DNA from: Spirochaetes bacterium GWF1_51_8
GTDB taxonomy: Bacteria; Spirochaetota; Brevinematia; Brevinematales; GWF1-51-8
Direction: 5' to 3'
Assembly: GCA_001829415.1 (NCBI GenBank)
Contig: MIBE01000053.1
Location: 28,812 to 92,811, forward strand
DNA length: 64,000 bases
A program made the translations under genes and the position numbers. Below the pieces are notes generated by a model. It did no database searches and was not told the DNA's origin. It was given only the letters and a program-made list of their open reading frames with translations. Positions 17,883 through 28,291 of this stretch are shown here, piece after piece. The stretch's first letter is position 1. Each line of letters opens with the position of its first letter.

Positions 17883-19418
17883 TTGAGACGTTTTATATAT
17901 GCCGTTTCTTTCGGTTATATTATCGTTTCCGCCATGCTTTTATCCTGCGCCCCGGAACCGGCGGCTCCAGTCTATACCGTCAAGGTAGCTCCGTTGTCCG
18001 TTCAGGTTTCTAACCCTAAGCTCCTCATCGTTTTTTATGCTTGGGGACGGAATAACCTGATCTACAACCTGTTTGACGATATCGCGGAAATGGCGTCGAA
18101 TGTCGGCGTACTTCAGTCCTCGAATGTCGATATCGTCCTCTGCGTATCCAGCTGGGACGATTATTATTATTCGTATATTTGGGATGGGAAGCTGATCAAG
18201 AATAAGGATATCGAACTTACAAACTACTGGTATTCCGGAGTGTATTATTATAACAAGACTTCCGGATGGTTCGAGCGGGTATACTACAACGGAGACCGGT
18301 TTGATAATACCGCGACGGCTGCGGCCATGATCGATAATCTATCCTGGGTAAAATCTCATTTCGATACATCCGACGTCTGGCTCAATCTTTGGGACCACGG
18401 GTATAACGTACTTGAAATGGGGCTGAACGATACCGCGGTCGAAAAAACGAATACTTGGAGCGTTATAAGCCCTCTTTATATCGGGTATGATGAAATCCAC
18501 AGTAAAGGAGTTTCCGACGACGAAGTTACTTACGCGATAAAGACGACGCTCGGGTCGGTGAGAGTCCTTTCGTTCGACGCTTGTGAAATGATGATACTGG
18601 AAAGCCTTTATACCTATAAGGACGTCGCGGACTGGCTTGTCGGGAGCATGGGATCGCTGCCGACTGAAGGGTTTAACTATGATGAACTCTTTGAAAGGAT
18701 ATCGGTCTCGAACGGTACTTCTTTTACGATCGCAAAACAGATCGTTGACAGTTATTATGACTATATTCATACCGACTTATCGAACTATTTTATCACTTGG
18801 GGGTCCGGTTCTCAATCCGATATTCCTTACCTTACCGCGGTAACGAAAGAGGGAATGACAAGAACGATCGGATATATTGAGCAGACCTATGACTATCTCG
18901 AAACGCTGACGGAAACAAATAATAATTGGTTTTACGGATATTGGGATTATGCTACAAACGCCGGAGTTCCTTATTACCCGCCTCTCGGTGTCGCTGTTTG
19001 GATCAATAGATGGGGTTCAGTTGATACATACCATTGCTGGTTCAGACCTTCGATAGGTGAGGGAGGATCTTATACAAGTATAGCGGGAATGTTGCTTGAC
19101 TGTATGAAAGGCGATGAAAATATTCATTTGACTGGCGTACAGAAAACGGCGTTATCGAACATTCTTAATGCTTATGAAACAAATGTAGAAGATGATGTTT
19201 TGGTCCTGTATTACGGACAGGGTAAATCCCGATACGGTCTTTGGTATCATAATTTCTATTACGGTCATTACCCTAATTATCAAAATGCTGGGATATCCAG
19301 ACAGAGACCGAAATACTTTACGCCATCAACGCTTCTTCTTTTCCGAGATTACCCGAAGGTATGGGAGCTTCTCGGCGGTATGAAATATAATATCAATGAC
19401 CACAGATTTAACTATTAA
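17883..19418 (+). CDS. Clostripain-family (peptidase C11) lipoprotein, TTG start
   Basis: Lipobox VSAMLLSC; LLIVFYAWGRNNLIYNLFDDI; catalytic His in NLWDHGYN; catalytic Cys in VLSFDACEMMILES. Confidence 0.8.
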   Translation: MRRFIYAVSFGYIIVSAMLLSCAPEPAAPVYTVKVAPLSVQVSNPKLLIVFYAWGRNNLIYNLFDDIAEMASNVGVLQSSNVDIVLCVSSWDDYYYSYIWDGKLIKNKDIELTNYWYSGVYYYNKTSGWFERVYYNGDRFDNTATAAAMIDNLSWVKSHFDTSDVWLNLWDHGYNVLEMGLNDTAVEKTNTWSVISPLYIGYDEIHSKGVSDDEVTYAIKTTLGSVRVLSFDACEMMILESLYTYKDVADWLVGSMGSLPTEGFNYDELFERISVSNGTSFTIAKQIVDSYYDYIHTDLSNYFITWGSGSQSDIPYLTAVTKEGMTRTIGYIEQTYDYLETLTETNNNWFYGYWDYATNAGVPYYPPLGVAVWINRWGSVDTYHCWFRPSIGEGGSYTSIAGMLLDCMKGDENIHLTGVQKTALSNILNAYETNVEDDVLVLYYGQGKSRYGLWYHNFYYGHYPNYQNAGISRQRPKYFTPSTLLLFRDYPKVWELLGGMKYNINDHRFNY

Positions 19419-19442
19419 TAAACAAGAGAGATCAATAAAAAC

Positions 19443-19467
19443 CCCCGGAAGCATTTTACTTCCGGGG
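19443..19467 (+). terminator. Hairpin downstream of the clostripain gene
   Basis: ccccggaag...cttccgggg. Confidence 0.6.
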
Positions 19468-19490
19468 CTTGTTGTAATCCCGGAAAATAA

Positions 19491-19524
19491 AAAACGTCCC
19501 GCAAAAAACGGGACGTTTTTTTGC
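19491..19524. terminator. Rho-independent terminator
   Basis: aaaacgtcccg caaaaaa cgggacgtttttttg. Confidence 0.8.
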
Positions 19525-19644
19525 GAAATTCCTAAAGGGAATTCCGCAAATGACGATACAAATAGTGTAAGAAAATAACCAGGGACCCTCAACAATCAGA
19601 TTTCGTTAGACTATATCCTAGCGTAGTAGGGTATCAGCCTATCC

Positions 19645-20532
19645 CTAACCAAGGAGCCTCAGCACCAGCTGGGGCTTTAAATTTGCCTGAGCCAGCATCG
19701 AGACGTTAGCTTGCGCCAGGATCTGGTTCTTCACAAATTCACTCATCTGTTCCGCCATATTGGTATCCCGGATGCGGGATTCCGCCGCCTGAGTGTTTTC
19801 AAACGCTATGTATAAGCCCTTGAAAAGCTTCTCGAAACGGTTCTGATATGAGCCGAGATCGGTTCTCTGCTTGGCCACTTTTTCAAGCGCCTGGTCGATG
19901 AGGCCGATCGAACGGTTGGCGGTTTCGGGCAATTCAGCCGAAACTTTCGGGGACTTATCTTCCATAAGACCCAGCGCCGCGGCATTCATAGTACCGATAA
20001 AAACCTGAACTTTTTGGTTCATATTCGGTCCGATATGGAACCATATGCCTGTTTCCTCCGCAGTCGCCGGAGCGCCGCCCGCCGAAGCGGGAGTGTTGAC
20101 GTTCGGTTCAGCGAAACGGCCCAGAAAGATGTCCATACCGTTAAACTGCGCGTGGGAGGCGATACGGTTCAATTCGTCCAGCAGCTGATTGATTTCAACG
20201 TTAATCAACGAGCGATCCTCAGTGCTGTAGACACCGTTACCCGCCTGCACCGACAATTCGCGGATTCTCTGGAGTACTTGCGTAGTTTCTTCCAGGTATC
20301 CTTCAGCGGTCTGAAGGAAGGAAACCGCGTCTTCGGTATTGCGCATAGCCTGGTATAGGCCCTTAATCTGCGTCCGCATTTTCTCGGAAACAGCCAGACC
20401 GGAAGCGTCGTCGCCGGCCTTATTGATTCTCAAACCGGAGGAAAGTTTTTCGATATCCGAGTTCAAGCTTAGCTCGGTAATCTTAAACTGCCTGTTCGCG
20501 AAAACAGAACTGATATTGTGATTGATGATCAT
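19645..20532 (-). CDS. flaB: Flagellin (FlaB type)
   Basis: [17 protein letters not shown]...[28 protein letters not shown]...[44 protein letters not shown]. Confidence 0.96.
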   Translation of the reverse strand: MIINHNISSVFANRQFKITELSLNSDIEKLSSGLRINKAGDDASGLAVSEKMRTQIKGLYQAMRNTEDAVSFLQTAEGYLEETTQVLQRIRELSVQAGNGVYSTEDRSLINVEINQLLDELNRIASHAQFNGMDIFLGRFAEPNVNTPASAGGAPATAEETGIWFHIGPNMNQKVQVFIGTMNAAALGLMEDKSPKVSAELPETANRSIGLIDQALEKVAKQRTDLGSYQNRFEKLFKGLYIAFENTQAAESRIRDTNMAEQMSEFVKNQILAQANVSMLAQANLKPQLVLRLLG

Positions 20533-20708
20533 TTCTACCCTCCTTGAAAAAAAATATCCATCCCTGCGATTGTTGGGGTCCCTGGTATGCGTACCCTGAA
20601 AAGTGCGGAGAAGGAATCCGGGGGTAGACGATCACTTGCCTATTACCGAAATAATAAAACGCAGTTATCCCGATCAACGATCGGGAAATTTAAAAAGATA
20701 AAAATGAG

Positions 20709-20740
20709 TAGTTATCCCGATGGCGGCGGGATAACTACTA
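20709..20740 (-). terminator. Terminator between the two flagellin genes
   Basis: gtagttatcccg atggcg gcgggataactac with flanking A/T tract. Confidence 0.65.
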
Positions 20741-20785
20741 TAAAAACTTTATTCTATTATACCTATCCCTGAGCAGGAACCCTAA

Positions 20786-21646
20786 TTACCGCAGCAGAGC
20801 CAAGACTAGCTGAGGCTTTTGGTTCGCCTGAGCGAGCATGGCGGTAGCAGCCTGAGTGAGGATTTGGTTCTTCACAAAATCGCTCATTTCGGTAGCCATG
20901 TTCGTGTCGCGGATACGGGATTCCGCGGCTTGCAGGTTTTCAGCACCGATCATTAAAGCTTTCGAGGTATACTCGAGGCGATTCTGATACGCGCCGAGGT
21001 CCGCTCTCTGCTTGTTGACTTTTACCAAGGCAACGTCGATCTGACCGATTGCCATATTGGCGTTTTCAGGGGTGCTGAGGCTTAAGATCTGATTGTTGAC
21101 CGGATTTCTCATTCCGAGCGCCGAGGCGGTCATCGTGTTGATGAAGGCCTGTACTCTCTGATCCATGTTTGCTCCGAGGTGGAACCACATACTCGCGGTC
21201 GGGTTGTTGCCGATCACGGGCTGTGCGAAACGGCCGGTAAGCATGTTCATGCCGTTAAACTGCGCATGAGAAGCGATACGGTCGAGTTCGTCGATCATCT
21301 GGGAGACTTCCACCTGGATCATCATGCGATCGGTGACGTCGTAGATACCGTTCGCGGCCTGAATTGAAAGTTCGCGCAGACGCTGAAGAATGTCTGTCGA
21401 TTCCTGCAAATAACCTTCGGTAGTCTGGATAAAGGAAATGGCGTCCTCAGTGTTCTTGACAGCTCGCCATAAGCCGCGAACCTGTGAACGCATCTTCTCT
21501 GACACCGCCAACCCGGAAGCGTCGTCGCCGGCTTTGTTAATACGCATGCCGGAAGAGAGCTTCTCGATGTTTTTGTCCATCTCGAGACCGTCATTTTTCA
21601 ACGAACGGTTTGCGAAGATAGCGCTGAGGTTGTGGTTGATAATCAT
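20786..21646 (-). CDS. flaB: Flagellin (FlaB type), second paralogue
   Basis: [17 protein letters not shown]...[33 protein letters not shown]...[10 protein letters not shown]-type C-terminus. Confidence 0.96.
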   Translation of the reverse strand: MIINHNLSAIFANRSLKNDGLEMDKNIEKLSSGMRINKAGDDASGLAVSEKMRSQVRGLWRAVKNTEDAISFIQTTEGYLQESTDILQRLRELSIQAANGIYDVTDRMMIQVEVSQMIDELDRIASHAQFNGMNMLTGRFAQPVIGNNPTASMWFHLGANMDQRVQAFINTMTASALGMRNPVNNQILSLSTPENANMAIGQIDVALVKVNKQRADLGAYQNRLEYTSKALMIGAENLQAAESRIRDTNMATEMSDFVKNQILTQAATAMLAQANQKPQLVLALLR

Positions 21647-21794
21647 ATCAATCCTCCTTGATATATTGAACCCGGCGTCCTTGCCGGATTTTTTTCGTAG
21701 GAAAAGCTAAAGCATTTTCGGAAAGTTCCGAAAATTAAGTTAGGGGAAGAACGGGAATTCTCATTTGCAAAGAAACACAACTTCCTTGCTCTTT

Positions 21795-21822
21795 TTATCG
21801 ACGCCCCGCCATGTTTACTTTA
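21795..21822 (-). promoter_or_regulatory. Possible sigma28 (FliA) promoter for the upstream flagellin gene
   Basis: Minus strand TAAA-N16-GTCGATAA (consensus TAAA-N15-GCCGATAA), about 150 bp upstream of the start codon. Confidence 0.45.
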
Positions 21823-22010
21823 GAGCGTGATGATAAAATATTTTTGATTCCTGGGAAATCTATAAACTCAGGATTGTTCAGGGTAATCCGAACTTCGGAA
21901 TTTGCATGAATAACCGATCCGAATGGATAAGCCGATAGTATTGAAAGATTCCCCTAAAAACCAAATTATGGATAGAAGAAATAATATTTTGAAAAAATAT
22001 CAAAAAACGC

Positions 22011-22039
22011 TTGACATGGAAACGTTTCCATAATATAAT
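22011..22039 (+). promoter_or_regulatory. Consensus sigma70 promoter with embedded LacI/CcpA-family operator
   Basis: TTGACA-N17-TATAAT; spacer contains perfect palindrome TGGAAACGTTTCCA (22017-22030). Confidence 0.85.
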
Positions 22040-22132
22040 TCTCTATAATAAAATGAGGGGGTAATAAGATAAGAAAAATCCGATTCGGTTAGATGAAAAT
22101 AAATATTTTCTTTCGATGAAGGAAAAAAGTAT

Positions 22133-22160
22133 TGACAAAATGTTAAAATCGGTTAAACTA
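22133..22160 (+). promoter_or_regulatory. Second possible promoter of the glucan operon
   Basis: TTGACA aaatgttaaaatcggt TAAACT (16-nt spacer), followed by Shine-Dalgarno ggtggagg before 22200. Confidence 0.5.
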
Positions 22161-22199
22161 ACAGCACAATGCAAAATTTGAAAAGGTGGAGGTTAAAAT

Positions 22200-23585
22200 A
22201 TGAAGTTAGTCAGAGTCTTCTTAATATTCATGACGGCTCTATTGATCGCGAACAATCTATATCCGAAGAGCGCGGCGGATAAGAGCTATTTGTTGGCTTA
22301 TATCTCAAATTTAACTGTAACAGTTACAAACTGGGCTGGCACAAATTATGGTTGGGATGCTGACGATATGCTGATCAGCGAGAATATGGTATTAAGCTAC
22401 CCGAAGTATTCTACAAATTCCATTTCAAATACTAAGGCGTATATATATCCTCCCAAAACCGCGGAAAACATTTGTGAACTTTCAGATGATTCTAAAATGT
22501 CATCTCCCACGGAAAGAACATCCGGTGAAATATTCGGTTTCTGGTTTACTTGGGATACCAACGGCTTCTATTATGCTATTCAGGGGCAAGCCTCCGGCCA
22601 GGAAAACAACTTGATGCTTCTCATCGATCGTGTCACGAATGTCGGTACAAGGTCGATGGCTAATATGAACAGCGGCTGGAAAAGAAATATCAACCTTTAT
22701 GAATGGGATGTGGATTTCTATACCGGTTTTTGGTTAAAAGACCATGACATCACTTGGACAGGCGGCGGCGGCTTTCAGGTATGGAGGACTATTTCAATCG
22801 ACCCAAGTGGCGGCTTGAGTGCTACTTGGGAAAGCATTTATTCTTTTAACGGTACAGTCTATACTCCTGGTTCGGGATTTTCCGCAAATTCTGTGTTCCT
22901 GAATTTTACAACAAAAGAAACTGAAAAAACCAAGCATGTCGCGACAGGTTTTGTTAAATGGACTGTTTTTACGAATGGGATGTCACCTATTTATATTTCA
23001 AACTTGACTATTAAAGTCACCGCGGTGAGTACTGGACCTGCCGATGGAAGCCCGGTCTTTGATTTTTGTCCAGATAACCTCGGGGGTATCAATTCGATCA
23101 ATCCGCGTGTTTCGCAGGACAATTATTTTATTCTGAATGTATTTACCAACGGTCATGTCAACACAAATTTCTCACCTCAGTTCAACGGGAAAATATATGC
23201 ATTACCTGGGGCGAGCGATTATTCACATACGATTATTCCTTTCTTCAGTGGATCGAAGGATAATTTCGGAAATGATACTTCTTATCTAATCCCGGATCAA
23301 GGCGGTACTGTGACATTCAGTGTCGATACCAATGTTTTAAAATCGATCGGATACTTGTATGGTGTGAAAATAACCGTGTATGATCTGATCGGGAATAAGG
23401 TTGCAACAATCTATGATGACCCCCAAACTCTTGATGTCAATAATATATCACCATATCTTGTTTGGGATGGTAAAGATGAGAATAATAATCTTGTAGGTAT
23501 GGGAACATATATTGTAGTCTTAAGCGGGTTCAATCCTTCCAGCGATGCTGTCAAGCTGAAAGGGTATGTCAACGTACTGAGATAG
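22200..23585 (+). CDS. Exported beta-rich protein with C-terminal FlgD-Ig-like domain
   Basis: Signal peptide; C-terminus VKITVYDLIGNKVATIYDDPQTLDVNNISPYLVWDGKDENNNLVGMGTYIVVLSG. Confidence 0.75.
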   Translation: MKLVRVFLIFMTALLIANNLYPKSAADKSYLLAYISNLTVTVTNWAGTNYGWDADDMLISENMVLSYPKYSTNSISNTKAYIYPPKTAENICELSDDSKMSSPTERTSGEIFGFWFTWDTNGFYYAIQGQASGQENNLMLLIDRVTNVGTRSMANMNSGWKRNINLYEWDVDFYTGFWLKDHDITWTGGGGFQVWRTISIDPSGGLSATWESIYSFNGTVYTPGSGFSANSVFLNFTTKETEKTKHVATGFVKWTVFTNGMSPIYISNLTIKVTAVSTGPADGSPVFDFCPDNLGGINSINPRVSQDNYFILNVFTNGHVNTNFSPQFNGKIYALPGASDYSHTIIPFFSGSKDNFGNDTSYLIPDQGGTVTFSVDTNVLKSIGYLYGVKITVYDLIGNKVATIYDDPQTLDVNNISPYLVWDGKDENNNLVGMGTYIVVLSGFNPSSDAVKLKGYVNVLR

Positions 23586-23600
23586 AACTAGGAGGATTGT

Positions 23601-24542
23601 ATGCGGAATAAAGTATTTATCTTTGCAATTGGTTTAACCCTAGTTTTTTCTTCCATTAGCGGAATGTTTGGGGAAATTCTGGAAGGCCGCTATGTAGGAG
23701 GAAAAGTTGTGGGGAAAGGGGGCGCTATCAATGCCGATTCTATGGGTGTCTCCTCAATATTTTTTAACTCCGCGGCTTTGGCGGATGTAAAAAAGAATTT
23801 GGAAATCTGGTTTTCCTACGGCGCACCGTATGAAGATGTCCCCGGATCATCAATGCATGAATTTGCTTTTGCCGCCGGATATAACTTGGGATTTATGAAG
23901 ACTGCGGTTGGGTTTAAGTCAACAGGGGATTTCACTGCGTTGTCGTATAACTATATCTATGCAACCGGTGCTACATCCTTTGAAATAGGGAATTCCATTC
24001 TAAAAAGTGTTTCCGTAGGATTGAGCTTAAAAATGGTTGATATACATGCAGGAAACCTGCCCAGCTATACCGGTTTTAGTGTAAATAGCGATGGAATAGG
24101 TTTTTCATTTGATGTCGGTACACAGTTGCATCTCTTCAGCGATGTTTTAGTGTTGGGTATTAACGGAAGAAATCTATTTTCTTCAAGTATTTCATTAATA
24201 GGTACTGGTGGGGATTCACTGAAAAGAGACTTGTTCCTGGGTTTGAAGTGTTACATCACAAAGTTTCTTAATCTTACTGTAGATTACAATGCCCTTGGTT
24301 CGGCACATACGGTTCCATATATCAATCTTTTCGGTGATAGTGTGTCATTTGCAAATCTATATTTTGGGATTGAATTCGATTATCTTGAGAATATGGAAAT
24401 TTATACCGGATTTAACGAAGGGTCGTTAACCCTGGGAGTTGGAGTGACCGACTCGGATTATTTTAAGTTGGATTTCGGGATTTGGGTATTACCCGGGTTG
24501 AAAATGTATAGCCATGTCGGTTTGTCTGTCAGCCCGTTCTGA
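23601..24542 (+). CDS. UPF0164/PorV-like outer-membrane protein
   Basis: Signal peptide; AINADSMGVSSIFFNSAALADV...FAFAAGYNLGFMKTAVGFKS; alternating beta-strand pattern to the C-terminal aromatic residue. Confidence 0.65.
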   Translation: MRNKVFIFAIGLTLVFSSISGMFGEILEGRYVGGKVVGKGGAINADSMGVSSIFFNSAALADVKKNLEIWFSYGAPYEDVPGSSMHEFAFAAGYNLGFMKTAVGFKSTGDFTALSYNYIYATGATSFEIGNSILKSVSVGLSLKMVDIHAGNLPSYTGFSVNSDGIGFSFDVGTQLHLFSDVLVLGINGRNLFSSSISLIGTGGDSLKRDLFLGLKCYITKFLNLTVDYNALGSAHTVPYINLFGDSVSFANLYFGIEFDYLENMEIYTGFNEGSLTLGVGVTDSDYFKLDFGIWVLPGLKMYSHVGLSVSPF

Positions 24543-24563
24543 TGATCAAGTGAGGAGGAAAGA

Positions 24564-26174
24564 ATGAAAAAGAAACTACTATTAGCTTTATTGCTTCTGT
24601 TTACTTCCTTACACAGCGCATTTGCGGGGATAACATGGAATGCGTTCATGGAAGGTGGGATTCAATGGTACAACGACGCTACCGGTTCGGTAGTGAGCAA
24701 TGGAACATGGAAGATATATCCCTATAGTGATAACAAATATGGATATTATGAATTAAAGATGAATCTTCTAAGTGATAACGGATGGACGGGGTGGGGAAAT
24801 TTAAAAGTTAACCTTCTTGATTCGTCCGGCGCGGAAATGCAGATAAAAAATGAAATGGTACATTTCTCCTATAAACCTAATAAAATTAACTTTTCTCTCA
24901 TCAGAAATGAGAACTGGACTTGGTTAGGACAGCCTTATCTTAGCATTTTCGGTCAAAAAAATACCGATCAGAAGACAGTTACTTTTGTTTTTGAGCAAAG
25001 TGAACAGATCTTAAAAGGACTTCATACTAAAACGGTTTTGTACGGAAAAGATATCAATGATAACTATTTCGGTACCCGTTTTGACGGCGGATATAAACTG
25101 AATAAGTTTTTCACCGGGTCTTTAGGTTTTACTTTTTCTATGAAGCGGTGGCAGGCAAAGAGTAACAATTCAGTTTTAGGTTTCGGATATGATGTAAACG
25201 CGAATATAATTCTCCCCGCGAGTATTAATCTTTTCATGGGACTTGAATTCAATCATATCGACGAGGCTTGGAGAGGACCGTTATCCAATACTCCTTTTTT
25301 GGGTGCAATAGATGGATTTGCATATCGGTTTGAATTCAAATCTTCTTTCCCTACTTTAGCCGGGAATTTCAATTTGAATGGCAGTATTATGTATAAAGGA
25401 AAAAACTATGACGCCGATGCGCAGTTTGGTGGTACAGGCGGAAACTGGTTTGAGGAGTTTATACAGCTTCTCTATGCTTTCCCGCTGAAAATGATAGATT
25501 TTGAGTTTAACATCAAATACGGGCATCCAGTATATGCAACTTCGGCAAAACTTGGAAGCCCCTCTGTCCCGACATCCATAATAGCAAATACACCTTGGCT
25601 TTGGGGATATCATATCTGGGACTATAGGGAAGGGGTGTATACTACCGGACAGGTTTTCAATTATTATACAAAGTTGAGTGTTCAGTTTAAAAAGGGTATC
25701 AAGTTCTTTGCGAGTTATGTACTTTATATGCCTGGAAGTATTGAACTTTGGGGCGGCAATAATAAATATGACGATAACAAGAAAAATGATGCCTTATTCT
25801 TTGAATTGAAATTTGAAAATGAAACTGGAAAGATTAATTTACAGTATAAGATATATCGAGCCTTCTATGATGATCCTACTTATCGGATTGAGGCTGGCGG
25901 ATTGGAACTTGTTGCAAATATCACTCCGCAGATTAAGCTATACTCACGCATACTGCTTATGAATAGCGGCGGTGCAATTCTTACTGCATCGGGTTCTTCG
26001 ACATGGTGGAACTATTTTGGACAAATCCAGTATTATCCGGTGAATAATATGGGGATATTTCTTGAATTCGGAAATGGCGGAGATTCTGATCGTTTGACAA
26101 GTACAGTTTCTTCCACCTATTCTGCTAAGGAATTTGAGAGAAAGATTGTGTTGAAGTTTAACTACAATATATAG
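24564..26174 (+). CDS. Outer-membrane beta-barrel protein
   Basis: Signal peptide; amphipathic aromatic-rich strands; C-terminus ERKIVLKFNYNI. Confidence 0.65.
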   Translation: MKKKLLLALLLLFTSLHSAFAGITWNAFMEGGIQWYNDATGSVVSNGTWKIYPYSDNKYGYYELKMNLLSDNGWTGWGNLKVNLLDSSGAEMQIKNEMVHFSYKPNKINFSLIRNENWTWLGQPYLSIFGQKNTDQKTVTFVFEQSEQILKGLHTKTVLYGKDINDNYFGTRFDGGYKLNKFFTGSLGFTFSMKRWQAKSNNSVLGFGYDVNANIILPASINLFMGLEFNHIDEAWRGPLSNTPFLGAIDGFAYRFEFKSSFPTLAGNFNLNGSIMYKGKNYDADAQFGGTGGNWFEEFIQLLYAFPLKMIDFEFNIKYGHPVYATSAKLGSPSVPTSIIANTPWLWGYHIWDYREGVYTTGQVFNYYTKLSVQFKKGIKFFASYVLYMPGSIELWGGNNKYDDNKKNDALFFELKFENETGKINLQYKIYRAFYDDPTYRIEAGGLELVANITPQIKLYSRILLMNSGGAILTASGSSTWWNYFGQIQYYPVNNMGIFLEFGNGGDSDRLTSTVSSTYSAKEFERKIVLKFNYNI

Positions 26175-26191
26175 AAAACAGGAGGAGACAA

Positions 26192-27763
26192 ATGAATATA
26201 TTCAAAAGATTGGGAATAGCTTTTTTATTCATGGTATTTTCAACAATCGGAGTTGTAAATTCATCTTATGGAGCCATGTTGCTTTTTAAAGGAGAAGGTT
26301 TCTTTTTATTAAATATGGTGTTAGATGTTTCGAATGGGGTAATTAACACTACTGGAACAGGCCAGCCATATTTGAACAATGTTTCATTTTTAAAACTTAA
26401 TCTCTATCCTACTTTAGAGGATAAGGAGTATAAATCTACCTTCAAGATTAAGATTAATCCGTATGCTACGGGCAATGATTATTTGATTGCTGATGGGTTT
26501 AACTTTATCTATGATACAGATAAAGCAAATGTTACGATCTTCGTAAATAGATACGGCTTTAGATTTAACGATCCGATGTTCTCTGGATTTGAGAATTATG
26601 GATGGGAATACTCGAAATATAGTTATGACAAGCCGGTATATTTTGCTTATAATAACACTATTCATACTCCTGCTTTCTACGATGGAAACACCGATGATCG
26701 TTTTATGAGATTGGGGTATGGATTGACCGGATTGTATCTATCGGGTAAGGGTGATTTAGGTTATGAAGTAGCAGCCTACCTGAATAAATGGCAGACCAGT
26801 TCTCATATTCAGGGAAATGTAAACTACAATCTTGGAATGTTGAAACTGGGTGTATTGGCCAAGGTTGATAATCATCCTAATAATGATATCGCAAAAGGTT
26901 CTGCTCATAATGCAACCAATTTCCAGTCAGCATTATCCCAGAAATATAATACAGCGTTTGTTGTTTACTCTTTAGGACTTTTTGGAAATGTTGATCTTTC
27001 AATCATGAATCTTTTCTTTGAAGGGGTATATAGAAGTGGTAAAGGTTTGCCTGGAAACGCTCTTTCTACCGCGAAAACCGGATTGATAGATATATATGCC
27101 GGTATCGGAACAGGTATGTTTGAGGGTAATGAAGTTGAACTGTCTGCATTCTATAGAATGGATACTATTACCAACAGTACGCGAATGAACATTGACTTAA
27201 AGGCATACTCAGCACTCGAATTCGGAGATATGCAGTTATTCCAATTGGCATGGATTGATTTTTTATTTGCTAATCAGACGGGAACAGCTATTTCAGGAAA
27301 TTCGATAAATCTGAGTTTGCGTTTTATCATGTTTGATACTTTTGGAATTAGATTAGCTGGGTCTTATGAGAATTATGCTGTTTCGAGTAATGTTTCTTCG
27401 GACCTCTCTGTGAAAGCTGCGTTCGATTTTTATATCGATGAAATGTTGACGGTTTATGCTGGTGTTACTGCATACGGTTTGCTGGCTACTACAACCGGAA
27501 ATCCGATTTATAGCGGTGGTTTTTACTTCCTTCCTGTAGTCGGTTTGATATCTTCGCCTTTCGAATCCCTCAGGCTTTCGTTGACATTTGGGTACGATGT
27601 TGAATCATTCAGATACGATTTTGATGGTGCAAACCATGAAAACATGGTTACAAAGAAACTGCAATCTCAGGTGATTGATTCTGTAAATCAGACCTTTGCT
27701 GTGGACTGGTTGACATATGTAGCAAATCCTTCGATTGCATTCACTGCTTCAATTGTATTCTAA
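26192..27763 (+). CDS. Outer-membrane beta-barrel protein
   Basis: Signal peptide; aromatic-rich amphipathic strands; C-terminus NPSIAFTASIVF (terminal Phe). Confidence 0.65.
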   Translation: MNIFKRLGIAFLFMVFSTIGVVNSSYGAMLLFKGEGFFLLNMVLDVSNGVINTTGTGQPYLNNVSFLKLNLYPTLEDKEYKSTFKIKINPYATGNDYLIADGFNFIYDTDKANVTIFVNRYGFRFNDPMFSGFENYGWEYSKYSYDKPVYFAYNNTIHTPAFYDGNTDDRFMRLGYGLTGLYLSGKGDLGYEVAAYLNKWQTSSHIQGNVNYNLGMLKLGVLAKVDNHPNNDIAKGSAHNATNFQSALSQKYNTAFVVYSLGLFGNVDLSIMNLFFEGVYRSGKGLPGNALSTAKTGLIDIYAGIGTGMFEGNEVELSAFYRMDTITNSTRMNIDLKAYSALEFGDMQLFQLAWIDFLFANQTGTAISGNSINLSLRFIMFDTFGIRLAGSYENYAVSSNVSSDLSVKAAFDFYIDEMLTVYAGVTAYGLLATTTGNPIYSGGFYFLPVVGLISSPFESLRLSLTFGYDVESFRYDFDGANHENMVTKKLQSQVIDSVNQTFAVDWLTYVANPSIAFTASIVF

Positions 27764-27790
27764 GTGTTAAGAAAAACAATGGAGGGAAAA

Positions 27791-28276
27791 ATGAAACTGA
27801 AAAAGAACCTCCTACTTTCAGTCTTGGGAATGTTTCTTATAGCATTTAATTCCTGCGGCGTTCTTGACGCTGTAAAGGATAGATATATTCCCTTTGAAAT
27901 GGTAGGAATAGAAGGGAGCGAAGTTTTAGTGAAGTTTGTGTTCGACGCCCCTTCCGCAAAGGAAGTTTGGCTTGCGGGATCGTTTAATAACTGGTCGCAG
28001 AGCAAAAGTAATCCCGCATATCCCGCAGTGCCTTTACAGCAGAATGCACGTGTGGTAATGGAACTGGATCCGAAAACCGGATATTGGATTGCGGTTATTC
28101 CTCTTGCGCCGGGAAGGTATCAGTATAAGTACATTGTCGATACCTCGAACTGGCAGGAAGACCCAAACACACCTGAACATGTCGACGATGGCTTTGGCGG
28201 GAATAACTCTATTATCATGGTAACCATGCCGGCTGAAGCAAAGCAAGATGCGCCTGAAGAACAACCTGCGCAATAG
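27791..28276 (+). CDS. Lipoprotein with glycogen-binding (AMPK/CBM48-like) domain
   Basis: Lipobox LIAFNSC; VLVKFVFDAPSAKEVWLAGSFNNWSQSKSNPAYPAVPLQQ...ELDPKTGYWIAVIPLAPGRYQYKYIVD; ggaggg Shine-Dalgarno. Confidence 0.85.
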   Translation: MKLKKNLLLSVLGMFLIAFNSCGVLDAVKDRYIPFEMVGIEGSEVLVKFVFDAPSAKEVWLAGSFNNWSQSKSNPAYPAVPLQQNARVVMELDPKTGYWIAVIPLAPGRYQYKYIVDTSNWQEDPNTPEHVDDGFGGNNSIIMVTMPAEAKQDAPEEQPAQ

Positions 28277-28291
28277 CACAAAGGTAGAAAA

